Below, one piece after another: positions 1 to 5,232 of a stretch of DNA of 5,284 nucleotides (position 1 is its first letter; each line of letters begins with the position of its first letter). Source of the stretch: Chloroflexota bacterium (GTDB lineage Bacteria; Chloroflexota; UBA5177; JANWHV01); the NCBI GenBank assembly GCA_025450375.1, contig JANWHO010000315.1:1-5284 (forward strand), given 5' to 3'. Below the pieces are notes generated by a model, which did no database searches, was not told the origin of the DNA, and saw only the letters and a list, made by a program, of their open reading frames with translations. A program made the translations under genes and the position numbers.

Positions 1-325
1 AGATCTCCCGGTCCTCGTAGACATCGAACAGGGCCAGCCCATAGCCGAGGAAACGGCGAAGATCACGCCGCCCCAGCCGCGCCTGGGCCTCCATGTGGAG
101 GATCCCCCTGCCCACCATCTCGAATACCTTATCCAGGCGCTCCAGATGGAGATCCAGTTGAGGCAACTCGGTGGGCAGAGGCCGGAGAATCGGTGGGAGG
201 TCCAGGTTGAAGCGAGTGGAAAAGAGGGTGGCGATCTGCTCGGCCTCCAACTTGAGCAATACATCGAGCGCCTGAGTGGTGACCCGAGAGGGCGGTGACG
301 CTTTAGCCTGCCCCTCCTCGCTCAT
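1..325 (-). CDS. Rpn-like PD-(D/E)XK nuclease/transposase-related protein, N-terminal part (3' end outside window)
   Basis: The first 108 codons of an open frame start at an ATG (325-323) and leave the window at its left edge without a stop. The translation opens MSEEGQAKASPPS. It then has an amphipathic segment (about residues 18-40), a PTELP motif (51-55), R63-L-D65-K-V-F, and I75-L-H-M-E79-A-Q81, followed by a helical RRDLRRFLGYGLALFDVY stretch (86-103). The D65...E79-x-Q81 arrangement and the following Arg/Tyr-rich helix match the core of the Rpn (recombination-promoting nuclease/putative transposase) branch of PD-(D/E)XK enzymes, where the usual ExK is often ExQ. Members are DNA endonucleases, and some act in phage defence or recombination. 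The start overlaps the stop of the leuD-like gene as ATGA, and no good Shine-Dalgarno precedes it, so translation is probably coupled to the upstream gene. The C-terminal half is not visible, so catalytic competence and exact subfamily are inference. It could also be a DUF4351-type relative. Confidence 0.65.
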   Translation of the reverse strand, partial: MSEEGQAKASPPSRVTTQALDVLLKLEAEQIATLFSTRFNLDLPPILRPLPTELPQLDLHLERLDKVFEMVGRGILHMEAQARLGRRDLRRFLGYGLALFDVYEDREI

Positions 326-837
326 GAAGGAGCGCCACCGGTCTTTTGGCGCTCCTGGAATCGCCGCTCCAGGAAGGGGAGCAAGCCGCCGGCAAGCAGC
401 AACTCCAGCATATGGCCGCTCAGGGCATCGGCGGCCAGCCGCTCACCGGTGGCCGGTATCCGTATCTCTCCACCTTGCACGTCCACCACGATTCGGCTGC
501 CGGGGGTGATCCGCCGGGCCTCCGCGCAGACGAGCACCGGCAAGCCCAGGTTAATCGAGTTACGGTAAAAGATGCGAGCGAACGAGACCGCCACCACCGC
601 CGTCACGCCCGCGTACTTCAGGGCCCCTGGGGCGGACTCCCGACTGGAGCCACAACCAAAGTTCGCCCCTCCCACCACGATGTTGCCCGCTTGCACCCGT
701 CCGGCGAAGGTGGGATCGATCCCCTCCATCACATGCGCTGCCCCTTGCTCGGAGGTCAGCTTCAAATACTTACCCGGCAAAATGACATCGGTGTTCACGT
801 CATCGCCGAAACACCATGCCGTACCTTCCAGGATCAT
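322..837 (-). CDS. leuD: LeuD-type small subunit of 3-isopropylmalate dehydratase / homoaconitase family
   Basis: This encodes a complete protein of 171 residues, the normal length for the short LeuD class of bacteria and archaea. The aconitase swivel domain is clear: DDVNTDVILPGKYL (12-25), the substrate-region signature NFGCGSSRESAP (59-70) with the GSSR at 63-66 whose Ser and Arg act in catalysis in this superfamily, and SFARIFYRNSINLGLPVL (85-102). With a LeuC large subunit carrying the 4Fe-4S cluster, such proteins isomerise 2- to 3-isopropylmalate in leucine synthesis in the cytoplasm. Homologues act on homocitrate/homoaconitate or dimethylmalate. The loop after the first motif reads YLKLT (24-28), which does not settle the substrate. 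The ATG is supported by GGGAGG seven bases upstream (845-850). No leuC lies upstream: a terminator and a chemoreceptor gene do. The stop overlaps the next gene by four bases. The family call is firm; the symbol is less so because specificity is not proven. Confidence 0.88.
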   Translation of the reverse strand: MILEGTAWCFGDDVNTDVILPGKYLKLTSEQGAAHVMEGIDPTFAGRVQAGNIVVGGANFGCGSSRESAPGALKYAGVTAVVAVSFARIFYRNSINLGLPVLVCAEARRITPGSRIVVDVQGGEIRIPATGERLAADALSGHMLELLLAGGLLPFLERRFQERQKTGGAPS

Positions 838-844
838 GGAGCTC

Positions 845-850
845 CCTCCC
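845..850 (-). promoter_or_regulatory. Strong Shine-Dalgarno of the leuD-like gene
   Basis: Read on the minus strand this is GGGAGG, followed by seven bases and then the ATG at 837-835. It fixes the start of the leuD-like gene. The wider purine run GGGAGGGAGC spans 850-841. The leader between this site and the upstream terminator is only about 60 bases (851-913), so the promoter of the leuD-like unit must lie there or overlap the terminator. I could not pick a convincing -35/-10 pair. Confidence 0.7.
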
Positions 851-913
851 TACATATCGGCGCAATCTCTGCTGGAGGATACCCCAATTCGCCCCGAGTC
901 AGGAGGAGGAGAC

Positions 914-965
914 AATAAAGCGCCCGCCTCACCGTGGTCCGCATCGACCACGGTGAAGCGGGCGC
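914..965 (-). terminator. Rho-independent terminator of the chemoreceptor gene
   Basis: Two 20-base arms (920-939 and 946-965) pair around the six-base loop 940-945. The only mismatch, C928 against A957, becomes a G.U pair in RNA copied from the minus strand, so the minus-strand transcript forms an uninterrupted stem. In that direction the stem is followed by TTTATT (919-914). It starts 16 bases past the receptor's TAA stop at 984-982. The wobble pair and the U-rich tail both indicate that it terminates minus-strand transcription, separating the receptor from the leuD-like unit. Confidence 0.88.
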
Positions 966-981
966 CGTACCCCGCTCTGAG

Positions 982-3045
982 TTAGGCCGCGTGCCGACGG
1001 TGGACCTTCCCCTTCGGGCCAATGCTGCTGGTCGGGGCCGCCGCCTCCAGGGTGAAGTGCGCGACCAGTTCCTTGAGCCCGTTGGCCAGGGCGGCCAGTT
1101 CCTGGGCTCCGGCGCTCATCTCCTCCACGCTGGCGGTCTGCTCCTCGGTCGAGGCGCTGACCTCCTCCGCGCCCGCCGCCGTCTGCTCCCCAATGGCCGC
1201 GATGCTCTCCACGGAGCCCTGCACCCGCACCGTGCCATCCCGCATCTGGCCCACCGCCTGGGCCGTCTGGGTGGCCACGGTCTCCACATGTTCGGCAGCC
1301 GCACTCACCGCTTCCACGCTGGCGGTCATCTGGCCCACCGCGCTGGTAATGCTCAACGCCTGGGCATTGGTCTCCTCCACGACCCCCAGAATCCCATGCA
1401 GCGCCTCGCCGGCCTGCCGTCCCAGGGCGGCGCTCTTCTCCACCTCGGCGCTCCCCACCTCCATGGCCCGCACCACCTCACCCACTTGCTGCTGGATGGC
1501 GGCGATCCGCTGGGTGATCTCCTTGGTCTCGCTGCTGGCTCGTTCAGCCAGCTTGCGCACCTCGGCCGCCACTACGGTAAAGCCCTTGCCGTGCTCACCG
1601 GCCCGCGCCGCCTCGATGGCCGCGTTGAGGGCGAGCAGGTTGGTCTGTGAGGCGATGTCGTCGATGGCGGCCACGATCTGGCCCACCTCCTGGCTGCGCT
1701 GGCCCAGGGCCGTCACCTGCTCGGCGCTCTTGAGCACGGCCACCCGCACGCTGTCGATACTGGTGATCGTCTGGGCCACCGCCGCCCCGCCCTCGCGAGC
1801 GGTCACGGCGGCCCGGTCGGCCGCGTTGCTCACCGCGCTAACACTGGTGGTAGTGTGGCCCAGAGCGTCGCGTAACTCGCCAATGGCCCGCGTGGCCTGG
1901 CCTACCGCGCTCCGCTGGGCCTCCGCCCCGCCCCCGACCTGCTCGACCGCGGCATTGAGATCGACCATCTGGGTGATCACGTCGGCGCTGTTCTTGCTCT
2001 GCTCGCCGGTGCCGCGGGCTACCTCCTCAATGGCGCGCGAGACCTGCATGCTGGCCTGTCCGATCTGGGTGGTGGCCTCGGCCAGTTGAGCGGCCCCGGC
2101 ATCCACCTGATCGGCCGACCGGGTTACCTCGCCGATGACGGTAGCCAGTTCACCCCGTGCCGCCTCGTAGGCGCCGATCGTGCCCTGGACTTTTTCCACG
2201 ATCAGACGGACAGCGGCGGCGGTCTGGCCGATCTCGTCCCGGCTGCTATAGGTGGGAGGCGTTACCGTAGTCGCGGCCCGCACGGTCAGGTCGCCCTGGG
2301 CGAAGGCGTCGATGCTCTCGGCCAGACCGGTAATATCCTGGGCGCCCAACTCAATAGCGGCCCGCTGCACCTCGGCCAGGGGGCGTGAAATGGAGCGCGA
2401 GATCAGGACGCCGAGGCCGATCGCCAGCAAGACGGCTATAACGAGCACGATCAGCACCTCGCTCACGGCGGAGCTGTAGGCCGACTTCGCCTGCGCGTCC
2501 CCCGTAGCTACCGCCTGCTGATTAATGGTGATCAGTTGATCCAAACCACTCAGGAGCGATGCCACCGCGACTCGTTCCGAGCCCAGTGAGATCCGGCTTG
2601 CCTCGGTGTTGGAGGCGCTGGTGTTCTGAGCGCTTAGCGAGCCAACGCGCGCATCGAGCGTCATCCATGCCTGCAACATGGGCTGGGTCTGGCCGGCGAT
2701 CGCGGCCTCATGGCCGTTATTATAGGGCAGCGCCTGATAGCCTTGCCACTGCTGCCATGCGTCTTGACGCATCACCTGCGCCTGCCCCTCAAAACTAAGA
2801 GACAGCGCGGGGTCGCTGGTCATGGCATCGCCACGGGTAAAGCGAATGGCCCCATTGATATCGGCGGCCACGATATGCAGAGCATTGAGACTCGGGACAC
2901 TGTTTCCGGTGACCCAATCCATCTTGGCTTTAATCGAGTTCATCCCCAGCAGACCCGCACCGCCGACCATGGCCGCCAGGAGCGCCACCAGAATGAAACT
3001 CCCGATCAACTTGGGAGTCATGCGAATGTTATTCAACCACTTCAC
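982..3045 (-). CDS. Methyl-accepting chemotaxis protein (4HB-type sensor, HAMP, MCP signalling domain)
   Basis: This is a complete transmembrane chemoreceptor of 687 residues, numbered from the GTG at 3045-3043. It begins with a short cytoplasmic [14 protein letters not shown]1 follows at about 13-34, then an extracytoplasmic, mostly helical domain of about 160 residues resembling a four-helix-bundle MCP sensor (35-194), and TM2 (about 196-216). A HAMP region runs to about 289, with ISRPL at 219-223, GDLTV at 251-255 and DEIG at 270-273. The Ala/Glu/Gln-rich coiled coil of the signalling domain occupies about 329-664. The invariant hairpin tip that contacts CheA and CheW lies around 454-510 ([21 protein letters not shown], then [19 protein letters not shown]). 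Likely methylation sites sit near [16 protein letters not shown] (about 634-649). The basic tail ends in KVHRRHAA, with no NWETF-like CheR/CheB tether. HAMP is longer than usual by roughly 15 residues. A TTG at 3078 would add 11 residues but lacks a ribosome binding site. No che genes are nearby, and the ligand cannot be told. Confidence 0.95.
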   Translation of the reverse strand: MKWLNNIRMTPKLIGSFILVALLAAMVGGAGLLGMNSIKAKMDWVTGNSVPSLNALHIVAADINGAIRFTRGDAMTSDPALSLSFEGQAQVMRQDAWQQWQGYQALPYNNGHEAAIAGQTQPMLQAWMTLDARVGSLSAQNTSASNTEASRISLGSERVAVASLLSGLDQLITINQQAVATGDAQAKSAYSSAVSEVLIVLVIAVLLAIGLGVLISRSISRPLAEVQRAAIELGAQDITGLAESIDAFAQGDLTVRAATTVTPPTYSSRDEIGQTAAAVRLIVEKVQGTIGAYEAARGELATVIGEVTRSADQVDAGAAQLAEATTQIGQASMQVSRAIEEVARGTGEQSKNSADVITQMVDLNAAVEQVGGGAEAQRSAVGQATRAIGELRDALGHTTTSVSAVSNAADRAAVTAREGGAAVAQTITSIDSVRVAVLKSAEQVTALGQRSQEVGQIVAAIDDIASQTNLLALNAAIEAARAGEHGKGFTVVAAEVRKLAERASSETKEITQRIAAIQQQVGEVVRAMEVGSAEVEKSAALGRQAGEALHGILGVVEETNAQALSITSAVGQMTASVEAVSAAAEHVETVATQTAQAVGQMRDGTVRVQGSVESIAAIGEQTAAGAEEVSASTEEQTASVEEMSAGAQELAALANGLKELVAHFTLEAAAPTSSIGPKGKVHRRHAA

Positions 3046-3056
3046 GATTTTTCTGT

Positions 3057-3063
3057 TCCTTCT
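3057..3063 (-). promoter_or_regulatory. Shine-Dalgarno that selects the GTG start of the chemoreceptor
   Basis: On the minus strand this reads AGAAGGA, with 11 bases between it and the GTG at 3045-3043. The alternative in-frame TTG at 3078-3076 has only GCATACGCCAGTAG upstream, with no purine-rich site. The protein from GTG starts MKWLNNIRM, a very common opening of bacterial chemoreceptors of this type (short basic leader, then TM1). The spacing is slightly long, so the choice is probable rather than certain. Confidence 0.6.
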
Positions 3064-3115
3064 AGATACCCGGGCCAACTACTGGCGTATGCGCACCCGC
3101 TTCACGGTGAGTTCA

Positions 3116-3142
3116 GATGTGGATCCTGATAACCGCCACATC
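3116..3142. repeat. Inverted repeat upstream of the chemoreceptor gene
   Basis: Seven-base perfect arms GATGTGG (3116-3122) and CCACATC (3136-3142) flank a 13-base spacer. It lies about 70 bases upstream of the chosen receptor start, a position suited to an operator or a leader hairpin. No T-run follows on either strand, so it is unlikely to be a terminator. A chance origin is possible. Confidence 0.35.
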
Positions 3143-3260
3143 AAGACATGGGGAGCAATCGGTTTACACTCCTGCTGCGTTACTTCGAGGGAATCACCTC
3201 ACCATCCAAATAGGTATGCACAACAATAAAGGTTGTTTCCTTAGTACTCGTCACCAAGAG

Positions 3261-3297
3261 CCGCGTCATGAGGGGGAAAAGGGGCCCATTGACGCGG
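3261..3297. repeat. Inverted repeat with purine-rich loop in the mcp upstream gap
   Basis: Eight-base perfect arms CCGCGTCA (3261-3268) and TGACGCGG (3290-3297) surround a 21-base loop made mostly of G and A on the plus strand. The stem can extend inwards: allowing single-base bulges, TG/CA and then GGG/CCC pairs form. In the minus-strand transcript this would be a stable stem. It is followed by CTCTTGG rather than a U-run, so it is a weak terminator candidate for the upstream gene at best, or a regulatory structure. Confidence 0.4.
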
Positions 3298-3347
3298 AGG
3301 CCAGCCCATGCCATGGGATCTTTTCGGTCAGACAGCGCCAACCATCA

Positions 3348-3392
3348 GGACCACGAAACACACTGCCGCGTGGGGTACGGCCCTCGTGGTCC
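3348..3392 (-). terminator. Possible terminator or structured 3' end of the CU044_2847-like gene
   Basis: Nine-base perfect arms GGACCACGA (3348-3356) and TCGTGGTCC (3384-3392) enclose 27 bases, within which GCCG and CGGC can pair again. The structure begins 30 bases after the stop codon of the small upstream gene, a plausible place for transcript termination on the minus strand. No U-rich tail follows, so intrinsic termination is not assured and it could be an RNA-stabilising structure. Confidence 0.4.
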
Positions 3393-3422
3393 AAAGGGAA
3401 TGTTCTTTATTGATAGCTCTAT

Positions 3423-3755
3423 CTAGGGATTGACCTTGAAGGTTAATTGCAACGTGCCCTGGGCGGAACCGGTGAGATCCACCACCCACTTGATCCCGCC
3501 CTCTCCGGTAATCGTCAAGGCCACGGTGATCTCTTGCAGCTTTGCATGTTGCGGAGCGCCATGGAGCTTTCCCACCAGCGCGTCCACCTTGTCCGCCACC
3601 TCGGAGATGGCGTCGCCCATGATATCCAGCGAGACATCCACCACCTTCCCGGTGAGCCCGTTAGGCAGGGGGATCAGCGCCTTCGTGGTCAAACCGCTGG
3701 TTGCTTCCGCGCTCGCGGGGATCAACACCGAGATGGTTTCGCCGGTGGTCGCCAT
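3423..3755 (-). CDS. CU044_2847-like small protein (trypsin-co-occurring domain 1)
   Basis: This is a complete 110-residue soluble protein from ATG 3755-3753, which is preceded at a six-base spacing by a perfect AGGAGG. A TTG two codons earlier would lie against that site and is rejected. An N-terminal beta-rich part (SVLIPASA, 9-16; KALIPLPNGLTGKVVDVSL, about 25-43) leads to one amphipathic helix (DAISEVADKVDALVGKLH, 48-65). A C-terminal beta-hairpin follows (EITVALTITGEGGIKWVVDL, 75-94; GTLQLTFKVNP, 100-110). This order, and the V-x-L-x-I-x-G ... L-x-L-x-F ending, fits the CU044_2847/TCD1 family of about 100-130 residues. That family often sits beside trypsin-like proteases in regulated conflict or signalling systems, and its molecular role is not established. 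The FG pair common in the family's strand is missing. No protease is next to it here. There is no signal peptide or membrane segment. The assignment is from fold pattern and is moderate. Confidence 0.6.
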   Translation of the reverse strand: MATTGETISVLIPASAEATSGLTTKALIPLPNGLTGKVVDVSLDIMGDAISEVADKVDALVGKLHGAPQHAKLQEITVALTITGEGGIKWVVDLTGSAQGTLQLTFKVNP

Positions 3756-3761
3756 GATCAA

Positions 3762-3767
3762 CCTCCT
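3762..3767 (-). promoter_or_regulatory. Perfect Shine-Dalgarno of the CU044_2847-like gene
   Basis: On the minus strand this is AGGAGG, six bases before the ATG at 3755-3753. It is the best ribosome binding site in the window and argues for strong translation of this small protein. It also excludes the TTG at 3761-3759 as the start, because that codon abuts the site. Confidence 0.85.
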
Positions 3768-4075
3768 CGTTCGGGCCGGTGGCCGAAGCTGGTGGCGGCA
3801 TGGCCACGATTGGCCAACGCCGTGTGGCCCTTTTCACCATACAAGGGACCACGATTTTCAGTTATACACTCCGCCGCTTCCAGCCTATCGACAGTACATC
3901 CCAGGGTTGGGGTGATGGGTCGTGCGGACGCCGAGGGAATCAATATGAGGACCGGGGCTTGATTCAGAATGAAGCGGTGGCGGTCATCACCTCGATCAGG
4001 GTAGGATAAAGCCGTGGTGAAGCCCATACCGAACGACCGCGGGGTGCCCGAAGGGGCAGGGGCACTATGGGAAGA
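3768..4075. other. Non-coding gap and leader upstream of the CU044_2847-like gene
   Basis: I see no credible gene in these 308 bases. The segment should hold the promoter of the small gene. On the minus strand TATAAC (3866-3861) is a fair -10 about 105 bases before its ATG, but no good -35 lies at the proper distance, so this is only a candidate. Just downstream in the leader, TGGCCA-CGAT-TGGCCA (3801-3816) is a perfect six-base hairpin. At the far end lies a GC-rich hairpin next to the stop of the propeller gene. Base composition is less GC-biased than in the genes. Confidence 0.55.
4044..4065 (-). terminator. Weak hairpin after the beta-propeller gene
   Basis: Arms GTGCCC (4044-4049) and GGGCAC (4060-4065) can pair. 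Alternatively TGCCC (4045-4049) pairs with GGGCA (4054-4058) around a four-base loop. It lies ten bases past the stop codon in the direction of transcription. No U-run follows, so it is a poor intrinsic terminator and may only protect the 3' end. Confidence 0.3.
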
Positions 4076-5095
4076 TTAGTGCGGTATAGCCGCCAGCACG
4101 TTGATTTGCCAGCCCTGGAGAGCGGGTAGCGATCTCCAGGAGTGGCCATGGTCGTCGCTGCCCATGAGCCCGTGGTTGTCGCCGAGTATGACATGACCCC
4201 TCCGTAGTGGATCGAAGGCGATCGCGTAGGCGGGGAACCCGGCGGCATTGGCGGCCAACGTCCAGCTCGTACCGCCATCGGTCGAATGATAGATGTCGCC
4301 TCCATGGGTGGCCGCGACGATGTTCGCTCCATTCCGCGGGTCAACGGCCACGGATCTGAAGTCGGCGCCGGCATGGATGCCGCGCGTATCTGCCTGCCAG
4401 GTGCGCGCGCCGTCGATTGTTTCGTACAGGCCGTTTGAGGCGGCCGCGAACGCCACATCTGGGCTGAAGGGGTTAAATGCCAGGCTAAACAAGGCGCGCA
4501 TCGCGATGGCGCCGGTCTGTGTCCAAGTGCGGCCATGGTCGGTCGATTTCAGCACGCCGTTGACATTGGAACCAGCCAGCAAGATTGCAGGGTGGAGGGG
4601 ATCCGCCGCAATGACGCCGACCGAGGCTAACAGCGCTCCGTTCGTATGCGTCCATGTGCGTCCGCCATCATTGCTCGCCTCGATTCCGTCCCCGCCGCCG
4701 ACCACGCGCAGTCCCCGCGCGTCAGGAGGGTCCACCGCGATTCCAGTGACGGCCCAGTGTGCCAGGGCGATATCCATCCGATCAGCAGACCGCCAACTTG
4801 ACCCCGCATCGCGAGAGACATACAGACCGCCGTTCCAGACGCCTGCATAGACGACATGGGGGTTGCTTGACGCCACCGCCAGCGCGCTGATATAGGCGCG
4901 GGCCGGCAACCCGCCGTTCACGGCGTGCCAGGTACGGCCGGCGTCAATGCTGCGCTCCATGCCAGTGGCGGTGCCCGCGAGAAAGATAGCGCGCATGACG
5001 GATGGTCGGGACGCGCGTACTACGATGGAGGCCGGCGGCGCGGGGGCCATGGTGACCGCGATCGTGATCAGGACAGCGAGGTATCTTGGCGTCAT
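4076..5095 (-). CDS. Exported seven-bladed beta-propeller with Asp-box (BNR/sialidase-type) repeats
   Basis: This is a complete protein of 339 residues starting at ATG 5095-5093. Reading from there gives MTPRYLAVLITIAVTMAPAPPAS, a plausible signal peptide (basic residue at 4, hydrophobic 6-16, small residues near 18-23). A longer frame from 5158 adds 21 unlikely residues before it. Seven motifs of the S/T-x-D-x-G-x-T/S-W type recur at 49-56, 94-101, 141-148, 184-191, 226-233, 271-278 and 313-320, every 42-47 residues. Examples are SIDAGRTW, SNDGGRTW, STDHGRTW and STDGGTSW. The fifth, TIDGARTW, has Ala for the conserved Gly. Each motif is preceded by a strand with hydrophobic and AG/GLY residues. 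This is the pattern of a seven-bladed propeller of the BNR/VPS10-sortilin/Ycf48-like class. Asp-boxes are structural turns, so they do not prove glycosidase activity, and I see no sialidase catalytic Arg triad. Extracytoplasmic binding or scaffold function is an inference. The ribosome binding site is weak (GATGAG at a short distance). Confidence 0.85.
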   Translation of the reverse strand: MTPRYLAVLITIAVTMAPAPPASIVVRASRPSVMRAIFLAGTATGMERSIDAGRTWHAVNGGLPARAYISALAVASSNPHVVYAGVWNGGLYVSRDAGSSWRSADRMDIALAHWAVTGIAVDPPDARGLRVVGGGDGIEASNDGGRTWTHTNGALLASVGVIAADPLHPAILLAGSNVNGVLKSTDHGRTWTQTGAIAMRALFSLAFNPFSPDVAFAAASNGLYETIDGARTWQADTRGIHAGADFRSVAVDPRNGANIVAATHGGDIYHSTDGGTSWTLAANAAGFPAYAIAFDPLRRGHVILGDNHGLMGSDDHGHSWRSLPALQGWQINVLAAIPH

Positions 5096-5125
5096 GTGCT
5101 CATCGTACACGCATCGTTGTCTTGG

Positions 5126-5135
5126 ACATGCATGT
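5126..5135. repeat. Ten-base perfect palindrome upstream of the propeller gene
   Basis: ACATGCATGT reads the same on both strands and lies 31-40 bases before the start codon of the propeller gene, close to where a promoter or operator would be. It is short enough to be chance. No -10/-35 pair could be assigned with confidence around it. Confidence 0.3.
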
Positions 5136-5201
5136 GCTGTAGCGGCAGGGCGACCCATGGCTGGGCATCTACGCTTCAGCCATCAGGGCGTCATCTCTAC
5201 G

Positions 5202-5218
5202 GTGAGCATGCTGCTCAC
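5202..5218 (-). terminator. Small perfect hairpin after the right-edge gene, possible transcript end
   Basis: Seven-base arms GTGAGCA (5202-5208) and TGCTCAC (5212-5218) surround three bases. The hairpin starts 14 bases after the stop codon of the gene entering from the right edge, read on the minus strand. No U-run follows, so termination is uncertain. It could instead be a regulatory site for the propeller gene, whose start is about 107 bases downstream. Confidence 0.35.
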
Positions 5219-5232
5219 GCCTCGATAAGCGA

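Larger units (their letters stand above)
3064..3422. other. Non-coding gap between the chemoreceptor and the CU044_2847-like gene
   Basis: No credible protein gene is seen on either strand across these 359 bases. Open frames here lack ribosome binding sites and recognisable domains. The stretch is less GC-rich than the flanking genes and contains three inverted repeats, listed separately. It must hold the 3' end of the upstream transcript and the chemoreceptor promoter. I saw no convincing sigma-70 or sigma-28 (flagellar/chemotaxis) promoter and no known riboswitch core. Confidence 0.7.

Noticed and set aside
73..130. Apparent frameshift in the Rpn-like frame near the G-run
   Set aside because: On careful reading the run is five C on the plus strand (positions 104-108), which keeps a single frame through GRGILHMEAQ. 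The gene is intact as far as visible.
95..298. Plus-strand 67-residue open frame at the left edge
   Set aside because: The opposite strand encodes an Rpn-like protein with recognisable motifs, overlapping the upstream stop as ATGA. The plus frame has no motif.
346..985. Two overlapping plus-strand open frames across the leuD-like gene
   Set aside because: Both are antisense shadows of the well-supported dehydratase subunit, with no family resemblance and no ribosome binding site.
1022..2089. Long plus-strand open frame of 355 codons opposite the chemoreceptor
   Set aside because: It is antisense to a clear receptor coding region. Its Ala/Ser/Thr-rich low-complexity translation is the usual shadow of a high-GC, Ala-rich coiled-coil gene.
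3143..3260. Possible sigma-28 or riboswitch element upstream of the chemoreceptor
   Set aside because: A TAAACCGATT-like string was seen, but the expected GCCGATAA partner at the right spacing is absent, and no conserved cyclic-di-GMP riboswitch core was found.
920..3392. Similar ACCACG/CGTGGT stems at 930-955 and 3348-3392 as a dispersed repeat family
   Set aside because: Only a few bases are shared and loops and lengths differ, so there is no evidence of a repeated element.
3117..3413. 98-residue plus-strand open frame in the gap upstream of the chemoreceptor
   Set aside because: No ribosome binding site, no motif and atypical composition. It overlaps the inverted repeats, so it is treated as non-coding.
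3758..4027. An 89-residue minus-strand open frame ending three bases before the ATG of the CU044_2847-like gene
   Set aside because: It has no ribosome binding site, weak third-position GC bias compared with neighbours, no recognisable motif, and runs through the downstream gene's Shine-Dalgarno. It looks like leader sequence.
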